Assembly: GCA_022865625.1 (NCBI GenBank)
Contig: JALHTB010000055.1
Location: 1 to 6,082 of the forward strand
Length of the DNA stretch: 6,082 nt
Direction of reading: 5' to 3'
Source of the DNA: Candidatus Bathyarchaeota archaeon
GTDB lineage: Archaea; Thermoproteota; Bathyarchaeia; 40CM-2-53-6; FEN-987
A model generated the notes under the pieces. That model searched no databases. It was given only the letters and a program-made list of their open reading frames with translations, and had not been told where the DNA came from. Position 1 is the stretch's first letter. Every line of letters begins with the position of its first letter. Positions 1-6,067 of the stretch are shown here, one piece after another. The position numbers and the translations under genes were made by a program.

Positions 1-600
1 GTCTGCCTTCTCAAGCAGGGCATCCAAGTCTGAGGAGACCTCAAACCCTATCTGCCTCGCCTTCTCCGCAACGTCGACGGCATCGTACCCGATGACTCTC
101 ATCCCGAATCCGTGCGCAGCAATCCGGGCCACTTCGGAGCCTATACGCCCGCCGACTCCAAGAACGCCCAGTGTCTTACCTCTTAGCTCGTGACCATGAA
201 GCTGAGCCTTTGTCCACTGCCCCTGTTTCATCGCCTGATCTGCCAAGGGGATCTGCCGAGAAAGGGAGATCATCAGGCCAACTGCAAGCTCTGCCACGCT
301 GGTTGCTGGAGCTCCGGGCGTCGACACCACAGTTATCCCTCGCTTCTTCGCGGCGTCAAGGTCGATGTTGTCAAGACCAACTCCTGATCGAGCAATCACC
401 TTGAGAGAGGTCGCGGCGCTGACGACGTCTGCGGTAACCTTCGTCCGTCCTCTGACGACGAGTACGTCGAAGTTCTCCGCGTCAGCAAGGAGTTCTTCCT
501 TCGTTATCTTTGGTCGCTCTGCGACTTCGCAACCCGCGTCGCGGAGCAACTTGACTCCGTCTTGGTGAATAGGATCACAAATCAAGACTCTGAGTGGCAA
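1..600 (-). CDS. serA: D-3-phosphoglycerate dehydrogenase-like 2-hydroxyacid dehydrogenase, N-terminal 200 codons (cut by window edge)
   Basis: The family oxidises 3-phosphoglycerate to 3-phosphohydroxypyruvate with NAD, the first step of cytosolic serine synthesis. I translated the reverse complement of 1-600, which stays open for exactly 200 codons and runs off the window. The start is TTG at 598-600, giving MPLRVLICDP; an in-frame TAA lies eight codons upstream, and AGGGG in the leader may be a ribosome binding site. Visible parts are the N-terminal substrate domain with ARSGVGLDNID (R71-D80), the segment TPGAPATSVAEL (E104), and the Rossmann motif GVLGVGGRIG (145-154) followed by VIGYD. 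D173 at the end of the second strand favours NAD over NADP. The catalytic Arg, Glu and His normally lie beyond residue 200 and are not visible, so glyoxylate/hydroxypyruvate reductase or another family member cannot be excluded. The Rossmann loop is one residue longer than the usual GxGxxG. It lies downstream of the FBPase gene on the same strand, 106 bp away. Confidence 0.85.
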   Translation of the reverse strand, partial: MPLRVLICDPIHQDGVKLLRDAGCEVAERPKITKEELLADAENFDVLVVRGRTKVTADVVSAATSLKVIARSGVGLDNIDLDAAKKRGITVVSTPGAPATSVAELAVGLMISLSRQIPLADQAMKQGQWTKAQLHGHELRGKTLGVLGVGGRIGSEVARIAAHGFGMRVIGYDAVDVAEKARQIGFEVSSDLDALLEKAD

Positions 601-633
601 TGGTGGTAACCCCTGTGAGGATTAGGGTTCTTT

Positions 634-642
634 CATAATAGC
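634..642 (-). promoter_or_regulatory. possible TATA-like element for the serA-like gene
   Basis: The minus strand reads GCTATTATG, centred about 38 nt upstream of the TTG start at 600. An archaeal TATA box sits about 26 nt before the transcription start, which would leave a leader of roughly 12 nt that contains the AGGGG sequence. The match is weak, and readthrough from the FBPase gene is equally possible. Confidence 0.25.
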
Positions 643-680
643 ATTTTTGCGGCCCTTTTGGGCGAGCGGTTTTGAGTTGC

Positions 681-710
681 CTAGTTCCTGTGCCCGATCA
701 AAGGAACTAG
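681..710. repeat. perfect 9-bp inverted repeat (hairpin) overlapping the FBPase stop codon
   Basis: The arms CTAGTTCCT (681-689) and AGGAACTAG (702-710) are exact reverse complements separated by 12 nt. The FBPase stop codon (707-709 on the minus strand) lies inside one arm. No T-run follows on either strand, so it does not look like a simple intrinsic terminator. An RNA 3'-end processing or stability hairpin, or a binding site, are alternatives. Confidence 0.6.
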
Positions 711-1837
711 CCTTTCCGGAACCGGTCCTTCAGTTTCTTCAGAACCTCGGGTAGGGTTGTGTATTCCATATCCTCGGGCCCAAGTCTATGTGGCATGAAG
801 AGGCCGTGTAGTCGCATGTAGTCGGCGACAAGATTGGCTGTCTCTCTTGATCTCTCGAAGGCAGGATCGGCGAAAAGATCAGTTGGGCCAATCAATTTCG
901 CGTCGCTGACTTGGAATCCAAGGCCTACAACTCTAGGTGGGCCGTCGAACCGGCTGACCTTGTTTTGTGATTCGTCGGCGCTGACAGGCATCAGTGGGCC
1001 ATAATGAGAGCCTCTCATCCAGCCGGCGACCAAGTGAGGAAACACGAACGCTTCTAGGACTTCACCTGCTGCTGGAAGCCCGTGCTGTGCACGGACGATG
1101 CACACCGGGTCGTCTTTGCCGACGTATCGGCCGGCAATTAGTGAGAGGCGCGATGTACTCGCCGCGGCAGCAGGCAATCCGTCACTCCTACGTATCCTCT
1201 CAATGACGTACCTGCTTGGAGTGCCTATCAACGCAAGCAGATCATACGTCTCGGTAGGACATCTCATGTCGACCGCAATGTTGTCGACAAGATCGAAGAC
1301 CGTGAAGATGAAACCGTCATGCAATGCTGGGTCAATCACTAAGCCTGCCGTGTTGAACGGGTCAGCAAAGATCTTGAAGAGGGGCAGATTCCAGGCACCA
1401 GGTTCAGTCTTGTCTGCCATGAAAACCAGGACAGGGTCGCTCTGTCTTTCTACGAACTCTATCTCCGCGACCCCGGGGCCCATGCCCTTGACATTGCCTG
1501 AGAAGGCCTCAGCCAGAAGATCTTGACCTGCAGCGTACAGTTTCAGAGGCTTTGATACTTTCTCTGTGACTTCCTTGAAGCACTTCCATGCAAGCTCGTG
1601 AATCGATCGGTTATTCTCTCCACTTGTATGGGTCATTATCAGTTCTAGGTCGTCGGCCACATGTGTCACGTGATAGTCGGATATCGTTCCCTTTGTTCGT
1701 GCGTTCTCTAGGAATTGGCGTGCGACTTCGAGCTGTTTGGGGTGAACTGTTGCATGACCAGAGAGAGAACCTACGTCAGCCTTAATCACAGAGACCGTCG
1801 TCTTCAGAGGCTGAGCAGCCACATACCCTCGACCCAT
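707..1837 (-). CDS. fbp: bifunctional fructose 1,6-bisphosphate aldolase/phosphatase, archaeal type
   Basis: This cytosolic gluconeogenic enzyme condenses glyceraldehyde 3-phosphate with dihydroxyacetone phosphate and hydrolyses the product to fructose 6-phosphate, using Mg. From memory of the Sulfolobus tokodaii enzyme, every key residue is present, counted from the ATG at 1837: D21 and H28 in KADVGSLSGH, D62-D63 in VADDLELI, Q105 in AAGQDLL, D142 in MADKTEPGA, and the Schiff-base lysine K241 with Y238 in RYVGKDDPV. LALIGTPSRYVI, WMRGSHYGPLMPVS, RFDGPPRVVGLGF and LPEVLKKLKDRF are also typical. Length (376 aa) fits the family, although the C-terminal tail is short. The frame is open to an ATG at 1903 (398 aa), but homologues start near KTTVSVIKAD, so I prefer ATG 1837, which has GGGG five nt upstream; GTG at 1822 (371 aa) is also credible. 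It diverges from triosephosphate isomerase, its functional partner. Confidence 0.95.
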   Translation of the reverse strand: MGRGYVAAQPLKTTVSVIKADVGSLSGHATVHPKQLEVARQFLENARTKGTISDYHVTHVADDLELIMTHTSGENNRSIHELAWKCFKEVTEKVSKPLKLYAAGQDLLAEAFSGNVKGMGPGVAEIEFVERQSDPVLVFMADKTEPGAWNLPLFKIFADPFNTAGLVIDPALHDGFIFTVFDLVDNIAVDMRCPTETYDLLALIGTPSRYVIERIRRSDGLPAAAASTSRLSLIAGRYVGKDDPVCIVRAQHGLPAAGEVLEAFVFPHLVAGWMRGSHYGPLMPVSADESQNKVSRFDGPPRVVGLGFQVSDAKLIGPTDLFADPAFERSRETANLVADYMRLHGLFMPHRLGPEDMEYTTLPEVLKKLKDRFRKG

Positions 1838-1854
1838 TGTATCCCCAGTTGAGT

Positions 1855-1863
1855 CTATATTAC
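1855..1863 (-). promoter_or_regulatory. possible TATA-like element for the FBPase gene
   Basis: The minus strand reads GTAATATAG, the most TATA-like string upstream of the conserved start of FBPase. Its centre is 37 nt from the GTG at 1822 and 22 nt from the ATG at 1837. If used, transcription would start near 1832, which would favour the GTG start. The palindrome at 1909-1920 is the competing candidate. Confidence 0.25.
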
Positions 1864-1908
1864 GGTTCCCGCGTCTCAGTCCAAGGATCCCCCGCCACGA
1901 CATTGTGA

Positions 1909-1920
1909 AGACTTAAGTCT
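1909..1920. promoter_or_regulatory. perfect 12-bp palindrome in the divergent fbp/tpiA promoter region
   Basis: AGACTTAAGTCT equals its own reverse complement and lies in the short region between the divergent FBPase and triosephosphate isomerase genes. Its centre is 46 nt upstream of the ATG at 1961. As a TATA-like CTTAAG core it would place the triosephosphate isomerase start of transcription near 1941, leaving a leader of about 20 nt. Facing the other way, a start near 1888 would rule out translation of FBPase from the ATG at 1903. It could serve as a two-way core promoter or as an operator for a dimeric regulator; which is not decided by sequence. Confidence 0.45.
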
Positions 1921-1960
1921 CTGTGGTCTTGTCGCTGTTGCCGCAAGAATAGTGTGCAAA

Positions 1961-2650
1961 ATGGCTCACAGCAGAATCTCGCCGCCTATTATCCTATTGA
2001 ACTTCAAATGCTATCTCGAAGCCACGGGTGCGAAAGCAGTCCAATTGGCGAAATATGCACAGCAAGTCAGTGAGAAGTTCGGTGTCATAGTCGCGGTTGC
2101 TCCTCAGGCCGCAGATATCAGACTCGTCTCACAGCAGGTAAAAGTTCCAGTTTTTGCCCAGCATATCGATCCAATTGCTGCGGGCTCACATACAGGTCAC
2201 ATGCTTGCTGAGTCGGTCCTAGAGGCAGGCGCTTCCGGGGTCATAATCAACCACTCGGAGCGAAGGCTCAGGGCAGACGTTATCGAAGATACGATCGTAA
2301 GGGCCAGAGGTCTCGGTCTGACGACTACAGTGTGCGCGAACACTCCAGAAATCGCCGAGGCAATCGCAGCGTTGAATCCGGATATGGTTGCAGTCGAGCC
2401 ACCCGAGCTGATCGGAAGCGGAGTCGCTGTCTCAAAGGCTAAGCCGGAGATAATCACCGATACCGTGTCACGAATTAGAAGAATCAACAAGGACGTCATG
2501 ATCCTCTGCGGTGCAGGAATCACGTCCGGGAACGACGTCAGGGAAGCACTTAGGCTCGGAACGCAGGGAGTCATTCTCGCCAGCGGAGTCGTGAAAGCGA
2601 AAAACCAGCTGGCTGCGATTGAAGACTTGGCCTCGGGTTGCAGACGCTGA
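1961..2650 (+). CDS. tpiA: triosephosphate isomerase, archaeal subfamily
   Basis: This enzyme interconverts dihydroxyacetone phosphate and glyceraldehyde 3-phosphate in glycolysis and gluconeogenesis. The 229-residue product is short for the general family (about 250) but normal for archaea. The (beta/alpha)8 barrel signatures appear in order: N14 and K16 in LLNFKCY, catalytic H98 in IINHSERR, catalytic base E146 in AVEPPELIGSG (the archaeal form of loop 6), and the phosphate-binding segments GAGITSGNDV and ILASGVVKA near the C terminus. I chose ATG at 1961; an in-frame GTG three codons upstream (1952) adds only MCK. No clear Shine-Dalgarno sequence precedes it, which fits a short leader or leaderless mRNA. 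It is divergent from FBP aldolase/phosphatase, which uses both of its substrates. The prenyl synthase start lies 73 bp downstream on the same strand. Confidence 0.96.
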   Translation: MAHSRISPPIILLNFKCYLEATGAKAVQLAKYAQQVSEKFGVIVAVAPQAADIRLVSQQVKVPVFAQHIDPIAAGSHTGHMLAESVLEAGASGVIINHSERRLRADVIEDTIVRARGLGLTTTVCANTPEIAEAIAALNPDMVAVEPPELIGSGVAVSKAKPEIITDTVSRIRRINKDVMILCGAGITSGNDVREALRLGTQGVILASGVVKAKNQLAAIEDLASGCRR

Positions 2651-2675
2651 GCGAGGATCGTCCACCAGAGAATTC

Positions 2676-2685
2676 ACTTATGTAT
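2676..2685 (+). promoter_or_regulatory. possible TATA-like element for the prenyl synthase gene
   Basis: ACTTATGTAT is centred about 43 nt upstream of the ATG at 2724, the same range as CTTAAG before triosephosphate isomerase and subunit I. It would give the prenyl synthase its own promoter rather than dependence on readthrough from tpiA. The consensus match is weak. Confidence 0.25.
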
Positions 2686-2723
2686 CTCTATTTGGAAAAT
2701 AGCCGCGCTCGGACTTGGACCAC

Positions 2724-3650
2724 ATGGAATTCACCAAGCTCATGGAAGAGAAACGCAGACTCGTCGACGAGCGTATAGACAGGATACTCTCGTCCGGATT
2801 CGAGCAGGATGAGGCAAGAGAGCTTGTCAAGTACACCTTCAAAACAGGAGGAAAACGGCTAAGGCCACTAATGGTTCTCCTCGCCACCCAAGCAGTCGCT
2901 GGAGAGGAGGAACAAGCACTGAATGCAGCAGCCGCTGTGGAATTCGTTCATGCAGCTTCGCTCATCTTCGACGACTTGATCGACAAAGACAGACTCCGCA
3001 GAGACAGGCCTACACTGAACATTGCATTCAACGATGACAAGGCAATCAGCTCGGGATTGTTCCTTGCATCGAAAGGAGTCGAGGTTCTATCAGACTACAA
3101 AGATCCGAAGATAATGAAGATGATCGGATGGGCTCTAGTCGAACTGAGCAAGGGTGAGATGCTCGACGTCATCTCAGACATCGCAATGGACGTTGAACAC
3201 TATCTCAACATCGCCGACCTGAAGACGGGCTCGCTGTTCGGTGCCTCCGCCGGGATAGGCGGGCTAGTAGGAGGTGGATCTCGTGAGGAGATCGGCGGCT
3301 TGTACGACTACGGGAGGGCGGTAGGCGTCGCGTTCCAAATAAGAGACGATATACTGGACATTACTAGCGGATCAACCCCCGCGAAGGTAGAGAGAGCTAA
3401 CCTGGTGCTTGCCCACTATCTAGGCGAAACCGCGCGTCGCGACATTGTTGGCCAGATGCTGAATCAGAACAATGGCAAGAACCAGAAGGATCCGCTTGAG
3501 ACACTACGTCAGAAGGCGTTGGACTATGCAAGACGTGCCTCAAGAGAACACATTCAGAAAGCGAGATCCGAGATCGCGGCTCTAAGAGAAAGCGAGGGCA
3601 AAGACGCCTTAATGTCCCTAGCTGACTTTGTGCTTGAGAGAGAATACTAG
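2724..3650 (+). CDS. trans-isoprenyl diphosphate synthase (GGPP synthase-like polyprenyl synthetase)
   Basis: The family adds isopentenyl diphosphate units to an allylic diphosphate, making precursors for archaeal ether lipids (C20/C25) or quinone side chains. The 308-residue protein has the family's motifs in order: GGKRLRP with K44, R45 and R47; the first Asp-rich motif DDLID at 83-87 followed by RLRRDRPT; K167 in LKTGSLFG; and the second Asp-rich motif FQIRDDILD with Asp at 208, 209 and 212. Both Mg-binding motifs are intact, so catalysis is likely. Departures from the usual pattern are RRD for RRG, SSGLFL where AGDxLL is typical, and no recognisable GKPxGxD...GKxT segment after the second motif. 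The residue five before the first motif is Ala, not an aromatic, so product length cannot be assigned. ATG at 2724 is preferred; an in-frame TTG at 2715 would add MDH. Its 3' end converges on the zinc-finger gene 47 bp away. Confidence 0.9.
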   Translation: MEFTKLMEEKRRLVDERIDRILSSGFEQDEARELVKYTFKTGGKRLRPLMVLLATQAVAGEEEQALNAAAAVEFVHAASLIFDDLIDKDRLRRDRPTLNIAFNDDKAISSGLFLASKGVEVLSDYKDPKIMKMIGWALVELSKGEMLDVISDIAMDVEHYLNIADLKTGSLFGASAGIGGLVGGGSREEIGGLYDYGRAVGVAFQIRDDILDITSGSTPAKVERANLVLAHYLGETARRDIVGQMLNQNNGKNQKDPLETLRQKALDYARRASREHIQKARSEIAALRESEGKDALMSLADFVLEREY

Positions 3651-3683
3651 CACCAAGCTAACCTTCTGAGCCGGCCTCGTTTC

Positions 3684-3689
3684 AAAAAA
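3684..3689 (-). terminator. oligo-T terminator after the zinc-finger gene
   Basis: On the minus strand a run of six T residues begins 9 nt after the TAG stop of the zinc-finger gene. Oligo-T tracts are the usual archaeal intrinsic termination signal. It lies in the 47-bp convergent gap and would stop antisense transcription into the prenyl synthase gene. No comparable run serves the plus strand. Confidence 0.45.
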
Positions 3690-3697
3690 GCGCTGGC

Positions 3698-3874
3698 CTA
3701 CCTCGGTTGTGCTGTTCTCTTTCTCCAGAATCGCCCTCGCTCGGAGGCTAGTCCTGAATGCCTACGCTCCCACGACATGTGGTCAGTATAGTGTTCTGAG
3801 CAGAAGTGCTTGTCACAATACTCGCACCTATGTAGGTGTTCATGAACAATGCCACACTTGTCGCATTTTGACAT
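3698..3874 (-). CDS. small AN1-like zinc-finger protein
   Basis: The 58-residue protein carries a zinc-binding cluster typical of short archaeal AN1-type fingers: C4-x2-C7-x9-C17-x2-C20-x4-C25-x2-H28, including the hallmark RCEYCDKHFCSEH. AN1 fingers usually end H-x5-H-x-C; here the last Cys is absent and H32 and H39 are the only possible later ligands. A basic tail rich in Arg and Lys follows. The family's role in archaea is not established; protein or nucleic-acid contact is plausible but inferred. I chose ATG at 3872-3874, just before the finger, because the longer frame begins with TTG at 3973 and adds 33 residues of no recognisable kind. A GCTTTATC element 40 nt upstream of that ATG also supports the short form. 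The gene is convergent with the prenyl synthase and divergent from ATP synthase subunit I. Confidence 0.7.
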   Translation of the reverse strand: MSKCDKCGIVHEHLHRCEYCDKHFCSEHYTDHMSWERRHSGLASERGRFWRKRTAQPR

Positions 3875-3910
3875 CGGTAACGGGCCCTGACCTACAGTTC
3901 GGGTCCTGAG

Positions 3911-3918
3911 GATAAAGC
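3911..3918 (-). promoter_or_regulatory. possible TATA-like element for the zinc-finger gene
   Basis: The minus strand reads GCTTTATC, centred about 40 nt upstream of the ATG at 3874. That would put transcription start near 3888 and a leader of about 13 nt. It lies inside the longer alternative reading frame, so if real it argues for the short protein. Confidence 0.3.
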
Positions 3919-4025
3919 TCGTTGGTTCCTGACCATGTGCAGGTCGTTGAATGATTTGGGAGTACGCTGCCAACCATCCCGCCGACTGGCATGCATTATT
4001 GTTTTGGTTCTGTCGTACCGGCTCA

Positions 4026-4036
4026 AGTCTTAAGAG
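4026..4036 (+). promoter_or_regulatory. possible TATA-like element for ATP synthase subunit I
   Basis: AGTCTTAAGAG contains the same CTTAAG core as the palindrome before triosephosphate isomerase. Its centre is 50 nt upstream of the ATG at 4082, implying transcription start near 4058 and a leader of about 24 nt that holds a purine-rich GGGGGCGAGAGG ribosome-binding region. The spacing agreement with tpiA supports, but does not prove, a promoter. Confidence 0.4.
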
Positions 4037-4081
4037 GACCTAGCGCGTCCCGGCAAGTTGTTCCGTCAGGGGGCGAGAGGC

Positions 4082-6067
4082 ATGCTCCTCCCAGCGAAGA
4101 TGAAACGCGTCGAGATCATCGTCCACAAGGACCACTTCGATTCTGTGGTGGCATATCTTCGTGAGGCTAGAGTCCTTGAACTGCTTGATGTCAAGGACAT
4201 GCTCAAAGGCTACAGAGGAGCGGTTACTCCGTGCCCCACATCTGAGAGACTCTACCGACTAACCACAGTCGGTTCCAAAATCGCGAGCCTCAGCAATCTC
4301 CTTGTAACAACATCCGAGAAAGTTGAACCTGTTCCTGCGGCAGGTTCACTCTCCGAAGAAGAGATCCACAACGTCGAGACCCGAGCATCATCATTGGAGG
4401 CAGAGGTCAGCGCCCTCTCCGCCGAGATACAGACGTGCGAGAAGATTACTCAGTTCGCAGACAAGGAGCTGGCAGCAAGCATTGCAGAGATGATGAAGAT
4501 GGATGACGTCAACTCTCCGGAGGGGAGAAACAGGCTTGAGGAAATAGTCGCGAGAGTGGTTGATGCTCTGCCTCCACAGGAGATGGAGCAGGCGAAACGC
4601 CTGGGCGACGCGATACAGAGGAGCGACATTGCTGAATCGATCAAGCAAGCGATAACGGACCAAGTGGCCGAAGCGCTGGCAGATCACGAGTCCGAGGTGA
4701 TCCAGACTGTCAGCCAGAGCCTCGGCTTGCAGATCACTCCGGGTTCTAAGATAAGAAAGCTTGAGTTCGATGCAAAGAGCCCGGTTGAGAGAGCACGTGA
4801 ACAGGCCGGCAAGCTCAGAATCAGACTGCACGAATTGGTCTCCAAGAATTCAGGATGGCTGCGCTCAAGCGGCGAGTCGATCAACGCAGAGAGGATGCTC
4901 GAAGAAGCCAAGGGGCTTTGTGGAAGGACCGAATCAACGTTCGTGATCGAAGGATGGCTGCCGAGCAACAACATCCCGGATCTGAAGAGTGCACTAGACA
5001 AGGTCTCCAACGGACACTGCGTAGTTCAAGACTGGTCGGGCAAGAACAGCCCCACCATGCTCCGAAATCCTAAGGGAGCCGGCCTGTTCCAGAGACTAAC
5101 TCTCGGCTTCGGGACTCCTGCAAGCACCGAAATTGATCCGACTGTTCTGTGGTTTGTCACCTACCCGCTGTTCTTCGGATTAATGTTCGGTGATGTCGGC
5201 CACGGACTGCTCGTTCTCTTGATCTCGACCGGCCTGCTCTTGGCAAAGAAGAGGGGAACGCGTTTCTCAGAGCAAAGCTTCGCCGGACTTGGTGGGCTCT
5301 TCAACATGATACTGGAAGGATCCGGGCTTCTTGTCCTGGGCGGTGTCGCGGCTGTGATCTGCGGCTTCCTTTACGGAACCGTGATGGGAAGTGAGGAGTG
5401 GTTCCGAGAACTCACTGGGCTTGGTGGCCCACTCTGGTTTGATCCGTTCAAGGAACCGATAGCACTCCTCAAAGTCTCAATCATCATAGGAATCGCACAC
5501 GTTTCATCCGGACTGATCTTGGACATTGCAAACAAGCTCAAGAACAGGGAATATGGAGAAATGATCGCGGGCCCAGGGGTTTGGCTCTGGTTCTACCTAA
5601 CCCTCGGATACCTGATTCTTGCACACGGCTTCCGTCTCATTTCCTACACTCTTTCCAACATTCCGATCGTGCTCATTTTGCTCGGCCTACCTTCGGCGCT
5701 GATGTTGGTTGCGAAGGTCAGAATTGAAGGGCCTCCCGAGGGTGTAGGCCACTGGATGGAGTCGATGCTCGCGTCGATCTCTCACACGATCTCTTACATC
5801 CGAATCATGGCGATGAAGATGATACATGACGTGTTCAGCCTCCTCTTCCTGGGGATCCTCTTCGCCATGCCGATCTACGTCGGTCTCCCCATCTTTGCGG
5901 TACTGACTCTAGTAATGATCCTCGTCCTTGAGGCGGCGTTCGTTTTCCTCCAAGATCTCAGGCTTCACTGGGTCGAATGGTTCCTGAAATTCTATTCAGG
6001 GTCAGGAATGGCTTTCAAGCCGTTTGGTATACAACGTACTTACACGAGGCTTCAGGCAGCCGCGTAG
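4082..6067 (+). CDS. atpI: A/V-type ATP synthase subunit I (a-subunit homologue)
   Basis: This membrane subunit forms the ion half-channels against the rotating c/K ring and, through its cytoplasmic arm, part of the peripheral stator. The product is 661 aa, normal for archaeal subunit I. The N-terminal half (to about residue 340) is soluble, starts with the typical MLLPAKMKRVEIIVHKDHFD, and has Glu/Ala/Lys-rich helical stretches consistent with coiled coil. From about residue 350 there are roughly eight membrane helices, including YPLFFGLMFGDVGHG and GFLYGTVMG. The two conserved arginines are visible: R574 in SYIRIMAM (equivalent to the essential Arg of the yeast Vph1 a-subunit) and R627 in LRLHWVEW, followed by KFYSGSGMAFKPF. 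I chose ATG at 4082, with GGGGGCGAGAGG just upstream; an in-frame TTG at 4058 adds eight untypical residues. In archaea this gene usually leads the ATPase operon, so other subunits are expected past the window; only 15 nt remain. Confidence 0.94.
   Translation: MLLPAKMKRVEIIVHKDHFDSVVAYLREARVLELLDVKDMLKGYRGAVTPCPTSERLYRLTTVGSKIASLSNLLVTTSEKVEPVPAAGSLSEEEIHNVETRASSLEAEVSALSAEIQTCEKITQFADKELAASIAEMMKMDDVNSPEGRNRLEEIVARVVDALPPQEMEQAKRLGDAIQRSDIAESIKQAITDQVAEALADHESEVIQTVSQSLGLQITPGSKIRKLEFDAKSPVERAREQAGKLRIRLHELVSKNSGWLRSSGESINAERMLEEAKGLCGRTESTFVIEGWLPSNNIPDLKSALDKVSNGHCVVQDWSGKNSPTMLRNPKGAGLFQRLTLGFGTPASTEIDPTVLWFVTYPLFFGLMFGDVGHGLLVLLISTGLLLAKKRGTRFSEQSFAGLGGLFNMILEGSGLLVLGGVAAVICGFLYGTVMGSEEWFRELTGLGGPLWFDPFKEPIALLKVSIIIGIAHVSSGLILDIANKLKNREYGEMIAGPGVWLWFYLTLGYLILAHGFRLISYTLSNIPIVLILLGLPSALMLVAKVRIEGPPEGVGHWMESMLASISHTISYIRIMAMKMIHDVFSLLFLGILFAMPIYVGLPIFAVLTLVMILVLEAAFVFLQDLRLHWVEWFLKFYSGSGMAFKPFGIQRTYTRLQAAA

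Noticed and set aside
653..664. GCCCTTTTGGGC short palindrome downstream of FBPase
   Set aside because: The stem is only four pairs with a TTTT loop, and no T-run follows; too weak to call a terminator.
1098..1526. 142-codon open frame on the plus strand inside the FBPase gene
   Set aside because: It is antisense to a strongly conserved enzyme, has no recognisable domain, and low-complexity Ser/Thr/Arg content typical of a shadow frame.
2197..2574. 125-codon open frame on the minus strand inside triosephosphate isomerase
   Set aside because: It overlaps catalytic segments of tpiA and has no independent start signal or motif.
3670..3697. possible GCCGGC/GCTGGC stem after the prenyl synthase stop
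   Set aside because: Six pairs including a G-U wobble across a 16-nt loop, with no T-run on the plus strand; not supportable as a terminator.
3893..3908. TTCGGGTCC-like string resembling a tRNA T-loop
   Set aside because: No paired acceptor, D or anticodon arms can be found around it on either strand.
3875..3973. N-terminal 33-residue extension of the zinc-finger protein from TTG 3973
   Set aside because: The extension has no recognised motif, and an ATG sits three codons before the first zinc-binding Cys with a TATA-like element at a fitting distance.
4391..4831. 146-codon open frame on the minus strand inside subunit I
   Set aside because: It lies opposite the helical arm of subunit I; the Leu/His-rich product mirrors the Glu/Lys/Ala codons of the real gene and resembles nothing known to me.
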